From an uncultured Collinsella sp. (GTDB lineage: Bacteria > Actinomycetota > Coriobacteriia > Coriobacteriales > Coriobacteriaceae), in contig CAKUHP010000003.1 in NCBI GenBank assembly GCA_934658705.1, forward strand, positions 7,422-71,421: a DNA stretch of 64,000 nucleotides, in the 5' to 3' direction. The position numbers were made by a program, and so were the translations under genes. Shown here one piece after another: positions 52,638 through 60,218 of this stretch (position 1 is its first letter; each line of letters starts with the position of its first letter). Under the pieces are notes generated by a model. That model saw only the letters and a list, made by a program, of their open reading frames with translations. It was not told the DNA's origin and did no database searches.

Positions 52638-52994
52638 TTACTCAGCCGCCTCACGCAGCGCCGACATCGTGGCCGCATACTGCTGTCGCAGCGCGTGCAT
52701 CCCATCGCGAGCACCGTCAACCGTATCGGCATTGCGCAACGCCTCGGTCACCACGACCGCCGGCTCGTACAGGTTGTCGAATCCCAGGTTCTGGCTCACG
52801 CCCTTCAGCGTGTGCACAGCCATAAACGCACCCTCGGCGTCTCCTGCCGCCATAGCGGCCTCGAACTTGTCCATGCTCTCGTCATCCAAGAACTTGAAGG
52901 CAAAGCGGGCGAGCATCTCCTCGCCCATCAGCCGAACGGATGCGCCATCGTAATCGGCGCCGATCTTCTCATACGCTTCACGCATGGAAATCAT
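52638..52994 (-). CDS. Histidine phosphotransfer (HPt) protein
   Basis: A 118-residue four-helix HPt domain. AFMAVHTLKGVSQNLGF (about residues 57-73) contains the phospho-accepting His in the HTLKG signature. It shuttles phosphoryl groups between a hybrid kinase and a response regulator. AAAGGAG is nine bases before ATG 52994. It lies 23 bases after the stop of the GGDEF-REC-HD-GYP gene, so the receiver of that protein is its most likely partner. The cognate kinase is not in the window. Confidence 0.9.
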   Translation of the reverse strand: MISMREAYEKIGADYDGASVRLMGEEMLARFAFKFLDDESMDKFEAAMAAGDAEGAFMAVHTLKGVSQNLGFDNLYEPAVVVTEALRNADTVDGARDGMHALRQQYAATMSALREAAE

Positions 52995-53017
52995 GGACGA
53001 AAACTCCTTTGGTCAAA

Positions 53018-54898
53018 CTAAATCGTGGGAAACGCGACGACGTCGGCGGGGCGCGCCAGCGTTTCGGCAATACGGTCTTGCACCTCGAGCAGGCAGTCGA
53101 GCAGCAGCGGGTTAAACTGACCGCATTTGCCATCCAAAATCATCTGGATTGCCTCCTGGTGCGGGATGGCATCCTTGTACACGCGCACGCTCGTGAGCGC
53201 ATCGTATACGTCGGCCACCGAGACAACCTGCGCGGCAATGGGGATATCGTCGCCCTTGAGGCCATCGGGGTAGCCCTTGCCGTCCCAGCGCTCGTGGTGC
53301 CAGCGCGCGATCTGGTATGCGTACTCCAACAAGGGATTGCCGGCATGCTGACGGCCCAGCTCAAGCAGCATATCGGCGCCGAGGGTGGTATGCGTCTTCA
53401 TGATCTCGAATTCCTCGGTCGTCAAGCGTCCGGGCTTGTTGAGAATCGCATCGTCAATCGACATCTTGCCGATATCATGCAGCGCCGAGGCCATGGCGAT
53501 CGTAGAGCGCTGTTCGTTGTCGAGTGGGAACTTGTCGCTGCGCGACACTAGGCAACCCAGCAGCAGCTCGGTCAGCTTTTCGATATGCGTGACGTGCAGG
53601 CCACTCTCGCCGTTGCGGAGCTCCATGACGCCGGCCATGATATCGATGAGCATGCGGCTGTTCTTAACGCGCTCGTTGTACTGCTGAGACAACAGGTTTG
53701 TCAGGCGACGCTGCTTGGCGTACAGGCGAATGGTGTTGCTTACACGGCGGCGCACGACGCGCGCGTCGAACGGGCGGTTGATGTAGTCCGAGGCGCCCAG
53801 CTCGTAGGCGCGCAGCACCACGTCATCGGAATCTTCGCTCGAAATCATGATGACCGGCAGGCCATCGATGGCCGTATGGCGCGGAAGCTCGGCCAACAAC
53901 TCAAAGCCGTTCATGCCCGGCATGACGATATCGAGCAGCACGAGCGATAGTTCATCGCCATAGCGGTCGGCCATATCGAGTGCCGTGCGACCATTGTCCG
54001 CCTCCAGGATGCGGTACTCGTCCTTAAGCATCTCGTTGAGGATGGCACGGTTCATCTCGGAGTCATCGACGATAAGTACCGAGGGTTTTTTGCTTTGGAA
54101 GGTCTCGATCGAATCGCTATCCGTCACGACCGTGCCGGGCTTTACCTTGGCGTGGCTCAAAAGCTGGACCGCGCGGCTTACGCCCTCATCAATCGCCTCG
54201 CCATTAATGCGAACGCCGCCTACGCATGCCGACAGGCTGACGTGCTCATGGCCCGGGACAATCGTGGCATGAACGGCGTCGGATACATGGCGCAGGCGAC
54301 GGGCGAAGTCATCGGAGGGGATATTGGGCATAACAGCCACGAACTTGTCGCAGCCATAGCGCACGAGCTCGTCGGTCGAGCGAATACCGCCGCGAATAGC
54401 TGCCGCTACGGCACCGAGCGCGAGGTCACCGGCATGGCGACCGCATGTGTCGTTGAAGACCTTAAAGTCATCGAGGTCGATCATCGCCACGCCGGCGTTC
54501 ATGCGGGCGCTACGAAGCTTTTCCTCGTAATAGCGGCGATTACGAACGCTCGTCAGCACATCGGTGTAGACGAGATCCTCTTCTGCGGCCTCCTGCTCGC
54601 TAGTCGGACGCACCATCAGCAAAACGTGAGGCTCGCCCTCGACCGTCATGGGACGTACGCGAGCACGGTACTCGACGCCATCGTTCAGCAGCTGCTCCGA
54701 CAGTTCATCAGAACCTGCCATGGCCTCAAGACTCGACTGGCGCAGGCAAGGACACCGATCACCGGCAAGCAGGCAGCTGCGTTCGCTCTTGACCTGATCG
54801 GCCGACAGCAGACGCACCACGGGGTAGATCTTCGCGGCGCGGGCCACCTCGGCGGCAGCCTCTTCGTCGGTTAGATTGGCCTCGTGATTATTGAGCAT
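53018..54898 (-). CDS. Signalling protein: degenerate GGDEF, receiver, HD-GYP
   Basis: A 626-residue cytoplasmic protein. About residues 105-260 form a diguanylate-cyclase fold (DVLTSVRNRRYYEE, MIDLDDFKVFNDTCGRHAGD), but the GGDEF site reads RYGCDKFVAV, so cyclase activity is unlikely. Residues about 272-390 are a receiver: VLIVDDSEMNR, phospho-Asp in LVLLDIVMPGMNG, and a Lys-site region MISSEDSDD. Residues about 420-600 are an HD-GYP domain with ALHDIGKM and HHERWDGKGYPDGLKG complete, suggesting a cyclic-dinucleotide phosphodiesterase. Residues 30-95 contain CLLAGDRCPCL, a possible Cys cluster in a sensor. AAAGGG precedes ATG 54898. Confidence 0.9.
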   Translation of the reverse strand: MLNNHEANLTDEEAAAEVARAAKIYPVVRLLSADQVKSERSCLLAGDRCPCLRQSSLEAMAGSDELSEQLLNDGVEYRARVRPMTVEGEPHVLLMVRPTSEQEAAEEDLVYTDVLTSVRNRRYYEEKLRSARMNAGVAMIDLDDFKVFNDTCGRHAGDLALGAVAAAIRGGIRSTDELVRYGCDKFVAVMPNIPSDDFARRLRHVSDAVHATIVPGHEHVSLSACVGGVRINGEAIDEGVSRAVQLLSHAKVKPGTVVTDSDSIETFQSKKPSVLIVDDSEMNRAILNEMLKDEYRILEADNGRTALDMADRYGDELSLVLLDIVMPGMNGFELLAELPRHTAIDGLPVIMISSEDSDDVVLRAYELGASDYINRPFDARVVRRRVSNTIRLYAKQRRLTNLLSQQYNERVKNSRMLIDIMAGVMELRNGESGLHVTHIEKLTELLLGCLVSRSDKFPLDNEQRSTIAMASALHDIGKMSIDDAILNKPGRLTTEEFEIMKTHTTLGADMLLELGRQHAGNPLLEYAYQIARWHHERWDGKGYPDGLKGDDIPIAAQVVSVADVYDALTSVRVYKDAIPHQEAIQMILDGKCGQFNPLLLDCLLEVQDRIAETLARPADVVAFPTI

Positions 54899-55098
54899 AT
54901 GGGGCCCTTTCGGTCGTTGCTCTTGCTGGCAATAGGTATTAAACGGTACAAGGTTAACATCTCGTTGATGCAGGTAAGCACGTGAATGCCGTTACATTTT
55001 CATGACTTGGCGGACGGTGTGTTTGGAGCTGTGGGCGCGAGGTTTTGGGGGTATTTGTTAACACCACCGAAACGCTTGCGAGTGGGTTGGCGCGACTG

Positions 55099-55896
55099 CT
55101 ACGACCCCAGGATTCCGCGGACGGCCTGGGCCGCCGGCGCCGGGCGATCGCGCAGGCCGTTATGCGCTCCAGGAATCGTCACGAGCGGGCAGTTCAGGAG
55201 CTCTGCAGCCGCTCGCGTGCCCGCCTCGCGGGTCGTGCTAATCGAAAGCTCGCCCAAGAGCACGGCCGCCATGGCCTTTGATGCGCAAACGCGGTCCCAA
55301 TCGGGAACGTAAGTCATGTTGATCCCGTATTCGTTTGCCATGAAGCTACGCCCGTTGCGCAGGGCGTGCTTGGCTTCCGCCTCGGTTGTCCTGGGGGCTT
55401 CGGGGTCTTGGTCACCGATGGCGCCCAAGAAGACCCTCAACGCCCTCGAGACCTTCCCCGCCTCAATCATCTCGAGCAAAACCGGGGCCGCACCCAGACC
55501 GACGCCCTCACCTGTCACGGCGGGCTCGTGCAAAATCGCGCGCGAGACGACGGCAGGGTTTGCACGGAGAAGCTCCATGGCCACCAGCGTACCGGCGCTA
55601 TGCGCGAGCACGTTTGCCGGAGCGCCGGCGTACTCGATGACCGCTTGCAGGTCGGCGGCCTGGGTTGCGAGGTCATAGCGGCCGTCCGCCGCATCGCCGC
55701 TCTCGCCGCAGCCGCGGCGGTCGTAGGTAATTACGCGGTAGTCGCGGCTGAGCTCGCGAGCGATGGCGTCAAAAAACACGCCATCGACGCAGGCGCCGTG
55801 CACGCATATCAAGGCAGGGGCATCGGACGATACGTCCGGGCCGGCATACTCACGACAGGCAATCGCGGTGCCCGCATTCTCAACCGTAAATTCCAT
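55099..55896 (-). CDS. Alpha/beta hydrolase
   Basis: A 265-residue hydrolase. The oxyanion motif is ICVHGACVDG, the nucleophile elbow is LAHSAGTLVA (Ser near residue 99), and the catalytic His is in IPGAHNGL near the end. YDRRGCGESG after strand 3 is typical of the family. Substrate and physiological role are not predictable. GGGGACACAAC precedes ATG 55896. Single gene, convergent with nothing nearby. Confidence 0.9.
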   Translation of the reverse strand: MEFTVENAGTAIACREYAGPDVSSDAPALICVHGACVDGVFFDAIARELSRDYRVITYDRRGCGESGDAADGRYDLATQAADLQAVIEYAGAPANVLAHSAGTLVAMELLRANPAVVSRAILHEPAVTGEGVGLGAAPVLLEMIEAGKVSRALRVFLGAIGDQDPEAPRTTEAEAKHALRNGRSFMANEYGINMTYVPDWDRVCASKAMAAVLLGELSISTTREAGTRAAAELLNCPLVTIPGAHNGLRDRPAPAAQAVRGILGS

Positions 55897-56121
55897 GTTG
55901 TGTCCCCATCATCAATGCTCATCCAGGCGCACGCCAGCGGCTCCGGACGGGCCCTCATCGTCTTGTGCTTTGTTAACAGATTAACTGTACCCGACTCGAA
56001 ACCTTTCATGCCGCGCCATCGAGGACGGAGTGAAAAATCGAGACCCGTAAAGCACAAGCCCGAACCACGCATTGGCGGCGATGCTATGCTTAAAGCCAAC
56101 TGTCTTGAGGAGCATATGCCT

Positions 56122-56898
56122 ATGTCTACGTTTTTGAATGCCAGCCCCATCTTTGGGCCCGTCCGCAGCCGTCGCCTTGGCCTGTCGCTGGGCGTCAACA
56201 TGATGCCCGCGAGCGGTAAGATTTGCACGTTTGACTGCATCTATTGCGAGAACGGCTTTAACGGCGAGCGCCCGTGCCATGAGCCGTATAACACGGCCGC
56301 CGTGGTGCACGACGCGCTCGAGGCCAAGCTGCGCGAGATGGCGGCCGAGGGCGAACTGCCCGATGTGATCACGTTCGCTGGCAACGGCGAACCCACCGCC
56401 GCACCGGAGTTTCCGCAGGCCATTGCCGGCGCCGTCGCGCTCCGCGACGAATTGGCACCGAACAGCAAGATCGCTGTGCTCTCCAACGGCACACGCGCCG
56501 ATCGCCCCGAGGTGCACGATGCGCTCATGATGGTCGACGACAATATCCTTAAGCTCGACACCGTTGAACCGGCGTTTATCCAGCTGCTCGACCAGCCCGT
56601 CGGCCCCTACGACGTTGAGCACCAGATCGAGACGTTCGCGAGCTTTGACGGCCGCGTCATTATCCAGACGATCTTTTTGACTGGCGAGTATCAGGGCAAG
56701 TCCATCGATAACACCGGCGAGGAATACGTTGGCCCTTGGCTCGCCGCGCTCGAGCGCATTCGCCCGCAGGAGGCGACCATCTACACCGTGGCGCGCGAGA
56801 CGCCGGTCGCTGGCCTGGCCAAAGCGGCGCCCGAGCTCCTCGACGCCATCGCCGCACGCGTTGAAGCCCTCGGCATCCCCTGCCAGGTGAGCTACTAG
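56122..56898 (+). CDS. Radical SAM protein, short form
   Basis: A 258-residue protein with the radical-SAM cluster motif KICTFDCIYCENGF (C-x3-C-x2-C, about residues 36-46), followed by VITFAGNGEPTAAPEF, matching the GGEP/GNGEPT block of the family. It resembles the single-domain radical SAM proteins related to wyosine-type or MoaA-like enzymes; the reaction is unknown. GAGGAG (56107-56112) stands nine bases before ATG 56122 but only three before ATG 56116, so the later start is used. It precedes map by 49 bases on the same strand. Confidence 0.85.
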   Translation: MSTFLNASPIFGPVRSRRLGLSLGVNMMPASGKICTFDCIYCENGFNGERPCHEPYNTAAVVHDALEAKLREMAAEGELPDVITFAGNGEPTAAPEFPQAIAGAVALRDELAPNSKIAVLSNGTRADRPEVHDALMMVDDNILKLDTVEPAFIQLLDQPVGPYDVEHQIETFASFDGRVIIQTIFLTGEYQGKSIDNTGEEYVGPWLAALERIRPQEATIYTVARETPVAGLAKAAPELLDAIAARVEALGIPCQVSY

Positions 56899-56947
56899 CT
56901 GGCGACCAGCGTGGGCTATACTAGCTGCGGATGAAAGGAAGTTAGCC

Positions 56948-57835
56948 ATGTTTGACAAGGGACCCGTGCCCGGCCGCAACGACGCCTGCTGGTGCGGCAG
57001 CGGCAAGAAATATAAGAAATGTCACAGCGCCTTCGACGAGCGCCTCGAGCGCCTGTGGGAGGAGGGCTGGAACGTCCTGCCCCGTACGCTCTACAAGACG
57101 CCCGCCGACATTGAGGGCATCAAGCGCTCGGCCGCCATCAACGTGGGCGTGCTCGATTACGTGGGCGAGCACATCGCCGCGGGCATGACCACCAACCAGA
57201 TCGACCAGATGATCTACGACTACACCGTCGAGCACGGCGGCACGCCGGCCGACCTCAACTACGAGGGCTACCCCAAGAGCGTGTGCACCTCGATCAACGA
57301 TGTGGTCTGCCACGGCATCCCCTGCGACACGGATGTGCTGCACGAGGGCGACATCATCAACGTCGACTGCTCCACGATCCTGGACGGCTACTTTAGCGAC
57401 TCGAGCCGTATGTTCTGCATCGGCGAGGTCTCGGCCGAGCGCCAGCGCCTGGTCGATGTCACTCGCGCCAGCGTGGAGGCAGGCCTTGCCGCCGTCAAGC
57501 CGTGGCTGCCACTGTCCGTCATGGCCGAGGCCGTGCAAAAGACGGTCGAGGACGCCGGCTTTAGCGTGGTGCGTGAGTACGGTGGACACGGTATTGGCAA
57601 GGAGTTCCACGAGGACCCGTTTGTGGGCTTTACCACCGAGGCGCCCGATGTGGACACCATCATGGTGCCGGGCATGGTCTTTACCATCGAGCCCATGGTC
57701 AACGCCGGAGCGCCCGACATTAAAATCAGCAAGGGCGACGGCTGGTGCGTGCGCACCAAGGACGGCAGCGACTCCGCCCAGTGCGAGGTACAGCTGGTCG
57801 TGACCGAGGATGGTTACGAGCTGCTGAGCTGGTAG
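56948..57835 (+). CDS. map: Methionine aminopeptidase with N-terminal SEC-C zinc motif
   Basis: A 295-residue type I methionine aminopeptidase, which removes the initiator Met from new proteins. Residues 1-30 hold the SEC-C motif GRNDACWCGSGKKYKKCH, a zinc site thought to bind ribosomes. Metal ligands follow in the family order: NVDCSTILDGYFSDSSRMF (two Asp), GGHGIGKEFHEDP (His), FTIEPMVN (Glu) and SAQCEVQLVV (Glu). GAAAGGAAG precedes the ATG, and a TATACT -10-like box lies at 56917-56922. It ends at a strong terminator. Confidence 0.95.
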   Translation: MFDKGPVPGRNDACWCGSGKKYKKCHSAFDERLERLWEEGWNVLPRTLYKTPADIEGIKRSAAINVGVLDYVGEHIAAGMTTNQIDQMIYDYTVEHGGTPADLNYEGYPKSVCTSINDVVCHGIPCDTDVLHEGDIINVDCSTILDGYFSDSSRMFCIGEVSAERQRLVDVTRASVEAGLAAVKPWLPLSVMAEAVQKTVEDAGFSVVREYGGHGIGKEFHEDPFVGFTTEAPDVDTIMVPGMVFTIEPMVNAGAPDIKISKGDGWCVRTKDGSDSAQCEVQLVVTEDGYELLSW

Positions 57836-57844
57836 CCGCACGTA

Positions 57845-57887
57845 CGCCGGATGCTGGCGGGCACGCCCGTCCTGCATCCGGCGTTTT
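57845..57887 (+). terminator. Terminator after map
   Basis: CGCCGGATGC pairs with GCATCCGGCG, with an inner GGCGGGC/GCCCGTC pairing, followed by TTTT. Confidence 0.88.
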
Positions 57888-57900
57888 GTTTGAACGTTTT

Positions 57901-57946
57901 GCCCGATAAAACCTGCCAAAATAAACCTGTCCCTTTGTGGCAGGTT
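57901..57946. repeat. REP-like repeat, CCCAGATAAAACC family, copy 3
   Basis: GCCCGATAAAACCTGCC, then AAAATAAACCTGTCCC and TTTGTGGCAGGTT. Its right arm ends 19 bases before the start codon of the next gene, so it lies in that gene's leader. Confidence 0.8.
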
Positions 57947-57964
57947 GAGCGGAGAGGACTGCTT

Positions 57965-58900
57965 GTGAACATCCTGGTTTTGCTGCCCGTCAACGACCGT
58001 CATCGCGCAATTCTTGAGTCGAGCGCTCCGGGCGAGGACTTTATCTATACGAGCGCCGACGCCGTCACGCGCGAGCAGGTCGCCGATGCCGACGTAATCC
58101 TGGGCAACATCAACCCCGCCATGCTCACGGCGTGCGAGCATCTCCAGCTGTTGCAGCTGCAGAGTGCCGGCTACGACGACTACCTTGCCTCCGGCACCGT
58201 ACCGGCCGAAGCAAAGCTCTCCTGCTCGGTGGGCGCCTACGGACAGGCCGTGAGCGAGCATATGTTTGCCATGGTCCTTGCCATGATGAAGCGCCTGCCC
58301 GGCTATCAGGACCTGCAGCGCAAGCATCGCTGGGAGGATCTGGGGCCGGTCACCTCACTCAAAAATGCCAATGTGCTGGTGCTGGGCGCGGGTGATATCG
58401 GCGGGCACTTTGCCACGCTCTGCCGCAGCATGGGCGCACATGTCCGCGGCATCAAGCGCCATCCGCTCGTCTACCCCATCGTGTTTGAGGACATGGACGG
58501 CATGGACGCCCTGCCCGAGCGCCTCGCCGAGGCCGACGTCGTCGCGTCCTTTATGCCCAGCACGCCCGAGACCCGCGGTCTTGCGAATGCCGAGTTCTTT
58601 GCCGCGATGAAACCGGGCACCTTCTTTGCCAACGGCGGTCGTGGCGACCTCGTGGTTGCCGACGACTTGGTTGCCGCCCTTGAGTCGGGGCACCTTGCCG
58701 GCGCCGCGGTCGATGTCACCGATCCCGAGCCGCTGCCCGAGACAAGCCCGCTGTGGGATGCGCCCAACATGCTCATCACGCCGCATGTCTCCGGCTGGTT
58801 CCACCTGGCAGCCACGCTCAACAACGTCGTCGACATCGCCGCGGAGAACCTGCGTCACCTGCAGGCCGGCGAGACCCTTCGCTGCTGGATCGAACATTAG
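57965..58900 (+). CDS. D-2-hydroxyacid dehydrogenase family protein
   Basis: A 311-residue NAD-dependent dehydrogenase. The Rossmann motif is VLVLGAGDIGGHFA (about residues 138-151). The catalytic triad positions are Arg in FFANGGRGDLV, Glu in DVTDPEPLP and His in LITPHVSGWFH. Such enzymes reduce 2-keto acids to D-2-hydroxy acids or act on related substrates. The start is GTG 57965, with AGAGG seven bases upstream; longer frames begin inside the terminator of map and are rejected. The last C-terminal residues resemble GhrA-like members. Confidence 0.9.
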   Translation: MNILVLLPVNDRHRAILESSAPGEDFIYTSADAVTREQVADADVILGNINPAMLTACEHLQLLQLQSAGYDDYLASGTVPAEAKLSCSVGAYGQAVSEHMFAMVLAMMKRLPGYQDLQRKHRWEDLGPVTSLKNANVLVLGAGDIGGHFATLCRSMGAHVRGIKRHPLVYPIVFEDMDGMDALPERLAEADVVASFMPSTPETRGLANAEFFAAMKPGTFFANGGRGDLVVADDLVAALESGHLAGAAVDVTDPEPLPETSPLWDAPNMLITPHVSGWFHLAATLNNVVDIAAENLRHLQAGETLRCWIEH

Positions 58901-58901
58901 G

Positions 58902-58929
58902 GTTCCGCCGTTCTAACGAACGGCGGAAC
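58902..58929. other. Hairpin directly after the dehydrogenase stop
   Basis: GTTCCGCCGTT and AACGGCGGAAC pair perfectly around CTAACG. There is no T-tract, so it may be a processing or protective stem rather than a terminator. Confidence 0.6.
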
Positions 58930-58935
58930 GGTCGA

Positions 58936-59045
58936 CGCTGCGAGCCCGTCTGGACGGCAATCTGCCTTTCAACTTCGGCGGCATGACCAGAAGGTCAATG
59001 CCGCCTTGTTTCAAGGCACCTTGCTCGCCCAGACGGGCTCTCGCT
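58936..59045. other. Nested structured element of about 110 bp
   Basis: GAGCCCGTCTGG (58942-58953) pairs with CCAGACGGGCTC (59029-59040). Inside, GGCGGCATGACC and GGTCAATGCCGCC form a second stem around AGAA. No gene is present. It may be a small RNA, a mobile miniature element or a transcript end. Confidence 0.55.
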
Positions 59046-59135
59046 GACTTTTGTTCTACCTGCGGGGTCTGGCTGGTTTTGGCTTTGTCTGGGAACACTC
59101 GCTAACTATTATTCGGCCAGTGAGATTTAGAGCAA

Positions 59136-59627
59136 TTAAAGCGTTGTTAGATAGTTTCTTGCGTCTTCTACACTCATTGCTGCGACGGGTGCGTGTGAAC
59201 AAAGCTTGACATCGTTGGTGACCAGTAAATCTGCTTGGGCGCGTATCGCTGCCGCAATGATTAAATCGTCTTCGTAATCGTTATGGAGCTCGCGCTGTTT
59301 GCTCGCCATCCATATGTCGCTCAGGTCACAGGGCACCGGCGTTGCAATTTGTGACAGCACGTCGAGACAGTCCCATGCAAGTGACGTCGCTGCGGCAACG
59401 GCATCTTGAGAAAGCGAGCCATGCTCTCGTCGATACCATGCCTTGTGTTCACTCGAAATCAAATAGAACAGGTCCTTCGATGATGTTGCTGCATACAGCA
59501 GCTCAACCTGTACCGCACACGCATCGCGCAAAAAATCAATCGCCGCCGAGCGTCCGCGCCTTGAAGGAATGAAGTAATCAAGCCATACGTTGGTATCGAC
59601 CAAAATGCGTTTTGGGGCCTCACTCAT
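59136..59627 (-). CDS. PIN-domain toxin
   Basis: A 163-residue PIN-domain nuclease. RILVDTNVWLDYFIP holds the first acidic residue (D11), and NDYEDDLIIAAAIRAQADLLVTND holds the later Asp residues of the site. Such toxins cut tRNA, rRNA or mRNA. It starts at ATG 59627, eight bases inside the upstream antitoxin gene, so the two are coupled. It should be neutralised by the ribbon-helix-helix partner. A longer in-frame extension is rejected as the antitoxin shadow. Confidence 0.9.
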   Translation of the reverse strand: MSEAPKRILVDTNVWLDYFIPSRRGRSAAIDFLRDACAVQVELLYAATSSKDLFYLISSEHKAWYRREHGSLSQDAVAAATSLAWDCLDVLSQIATPVPCDLSDIWMASKQRELHNDYEDDLIIAAAIRAQADLLVTNDVKLCSHAPVAAMSVEDARNYLTTL

Positions 59628-60000
59628 ACAACCAGCCCATCTCCTCGCCATAGCGATCCGCATAGGCATTCCGTTTGAGCTCTTCATCGCCCGAGGGCTG
59701 CGCCTTAGCCAAGTCGATTCCCGACTCACGGCAGGCGGTGATAAACAGTTCTGAACCTTGATCGATGAGCTCGAGCTTGCGTTTGGCAGCCTTCTCGCGC
59801 TCGCGTTGCTCCGCTCGGGCTCGATCGGGCGAAAGGATGTCCTGGAGCACGCCGGGCCGATCAGCCAGAGATGCCGCAAGTTGCCAGAGCGCACGCACCG
59901 CTTGGCTCGGTGTCATGCCGGCGCTGGAGAGAGCGGCGTCCCCACTCCTTTTAAGATCGGCATCGAGACGTACGTTGATCTGAGCGGCTGTTGTGGTCAT
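59620..60000 (-). CDS. Ribbon-helix-helix (RelB/DinJ-like) antitoxin
   Basis: A 126-residue protein. AAQINVRLDADLKRSGDAALSSAGMTPSQAVRALWQ (residues 5-40) is a RelB/DinJ-type ribbon-helix-helix DNA-binding fold. The rest is charged and helical and should wrap the toxin. It is longer than common RelB (about 80-100). The stop overlaps the PIN start. AAGGAGG precedes ATG 60000, and the palindrome at 60028-60041 is a likely autoregulatory operator. Confidence 0.88.
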   Translation of the reverse strand: MTTTAAQINVRLDADLKRSGDAALSSAGMTPSQAVRALWQLAASLADRPGVLQDILSPDRARAEQREREKAAKRKLELIDQGSELFITACRESGIDLAKAQPSGDEELKRNAYADRYGEEMGWLYE

Positions 60001-60027
60001 GATCCCTCCTTAATACTTTAAGATTAT

Positions 60028-60041
60028 CATAGAACTCTATG
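60028..60041. promoter_or_regulatory. Candidate operator of the RHH-PIN module
   Basis: CATAGA-AC-TCTATG, a perfect 6-2-6 palindrome 28 bases before the antitoxin start, in an AT-rich promoter-like segment. Confidence 0.55.
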
Positions 60042-60099
60042 GTAGATACGTAAAGCATGTATAGCATTTATTAGCATTGGCCGTACTCTGTACACAAAA

Positions 60100-60130
60100 A
60101 GCCGCCGAGGTATACTGCACCTCGGCGGCT
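60100..60130 (-). terminator. Terminator of the M18 aminopeptidase gene
   Basis: AGCCGCCGAGGT and ACCTCGGCGGCT pair perfectly; on the minus strand the stem runs into TTTTTGTG. Confidence 0.85.
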
Positions 60131-60169
60131 ACGCATCACCGGTCTAGTTCGGTTTCACCATTTGCATTT

Positions 60170-60218
60170 GCCCAGATAAAACCTGCCAAAGTAAACCTGT
60201 CCCTATTTGGCAAGTTTT
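60170..60218. repeat. REP-like repeat, CCCAGATAAAACC family, copy 4
   Basis: TTTGCCCAGATAAAACC, then TGCCAAAGTAAACCTGTCCC and TATTTGGCAAGTTT. It ends at the stop codon of the aminopeptidase gene. Confidence 0.8.

Noticed and set aside
53018-54898. Active diguanylate cyclase
   Set aside because: The GGDEF site reads GCDKF, so only the fold is retained.
56942-58327. 461-codon minus-strand frame opposite map and the dehydrogenase
   Set aside because: Crosses a clear terminator and a repeat; both genes on the plus strand are unmistakable.
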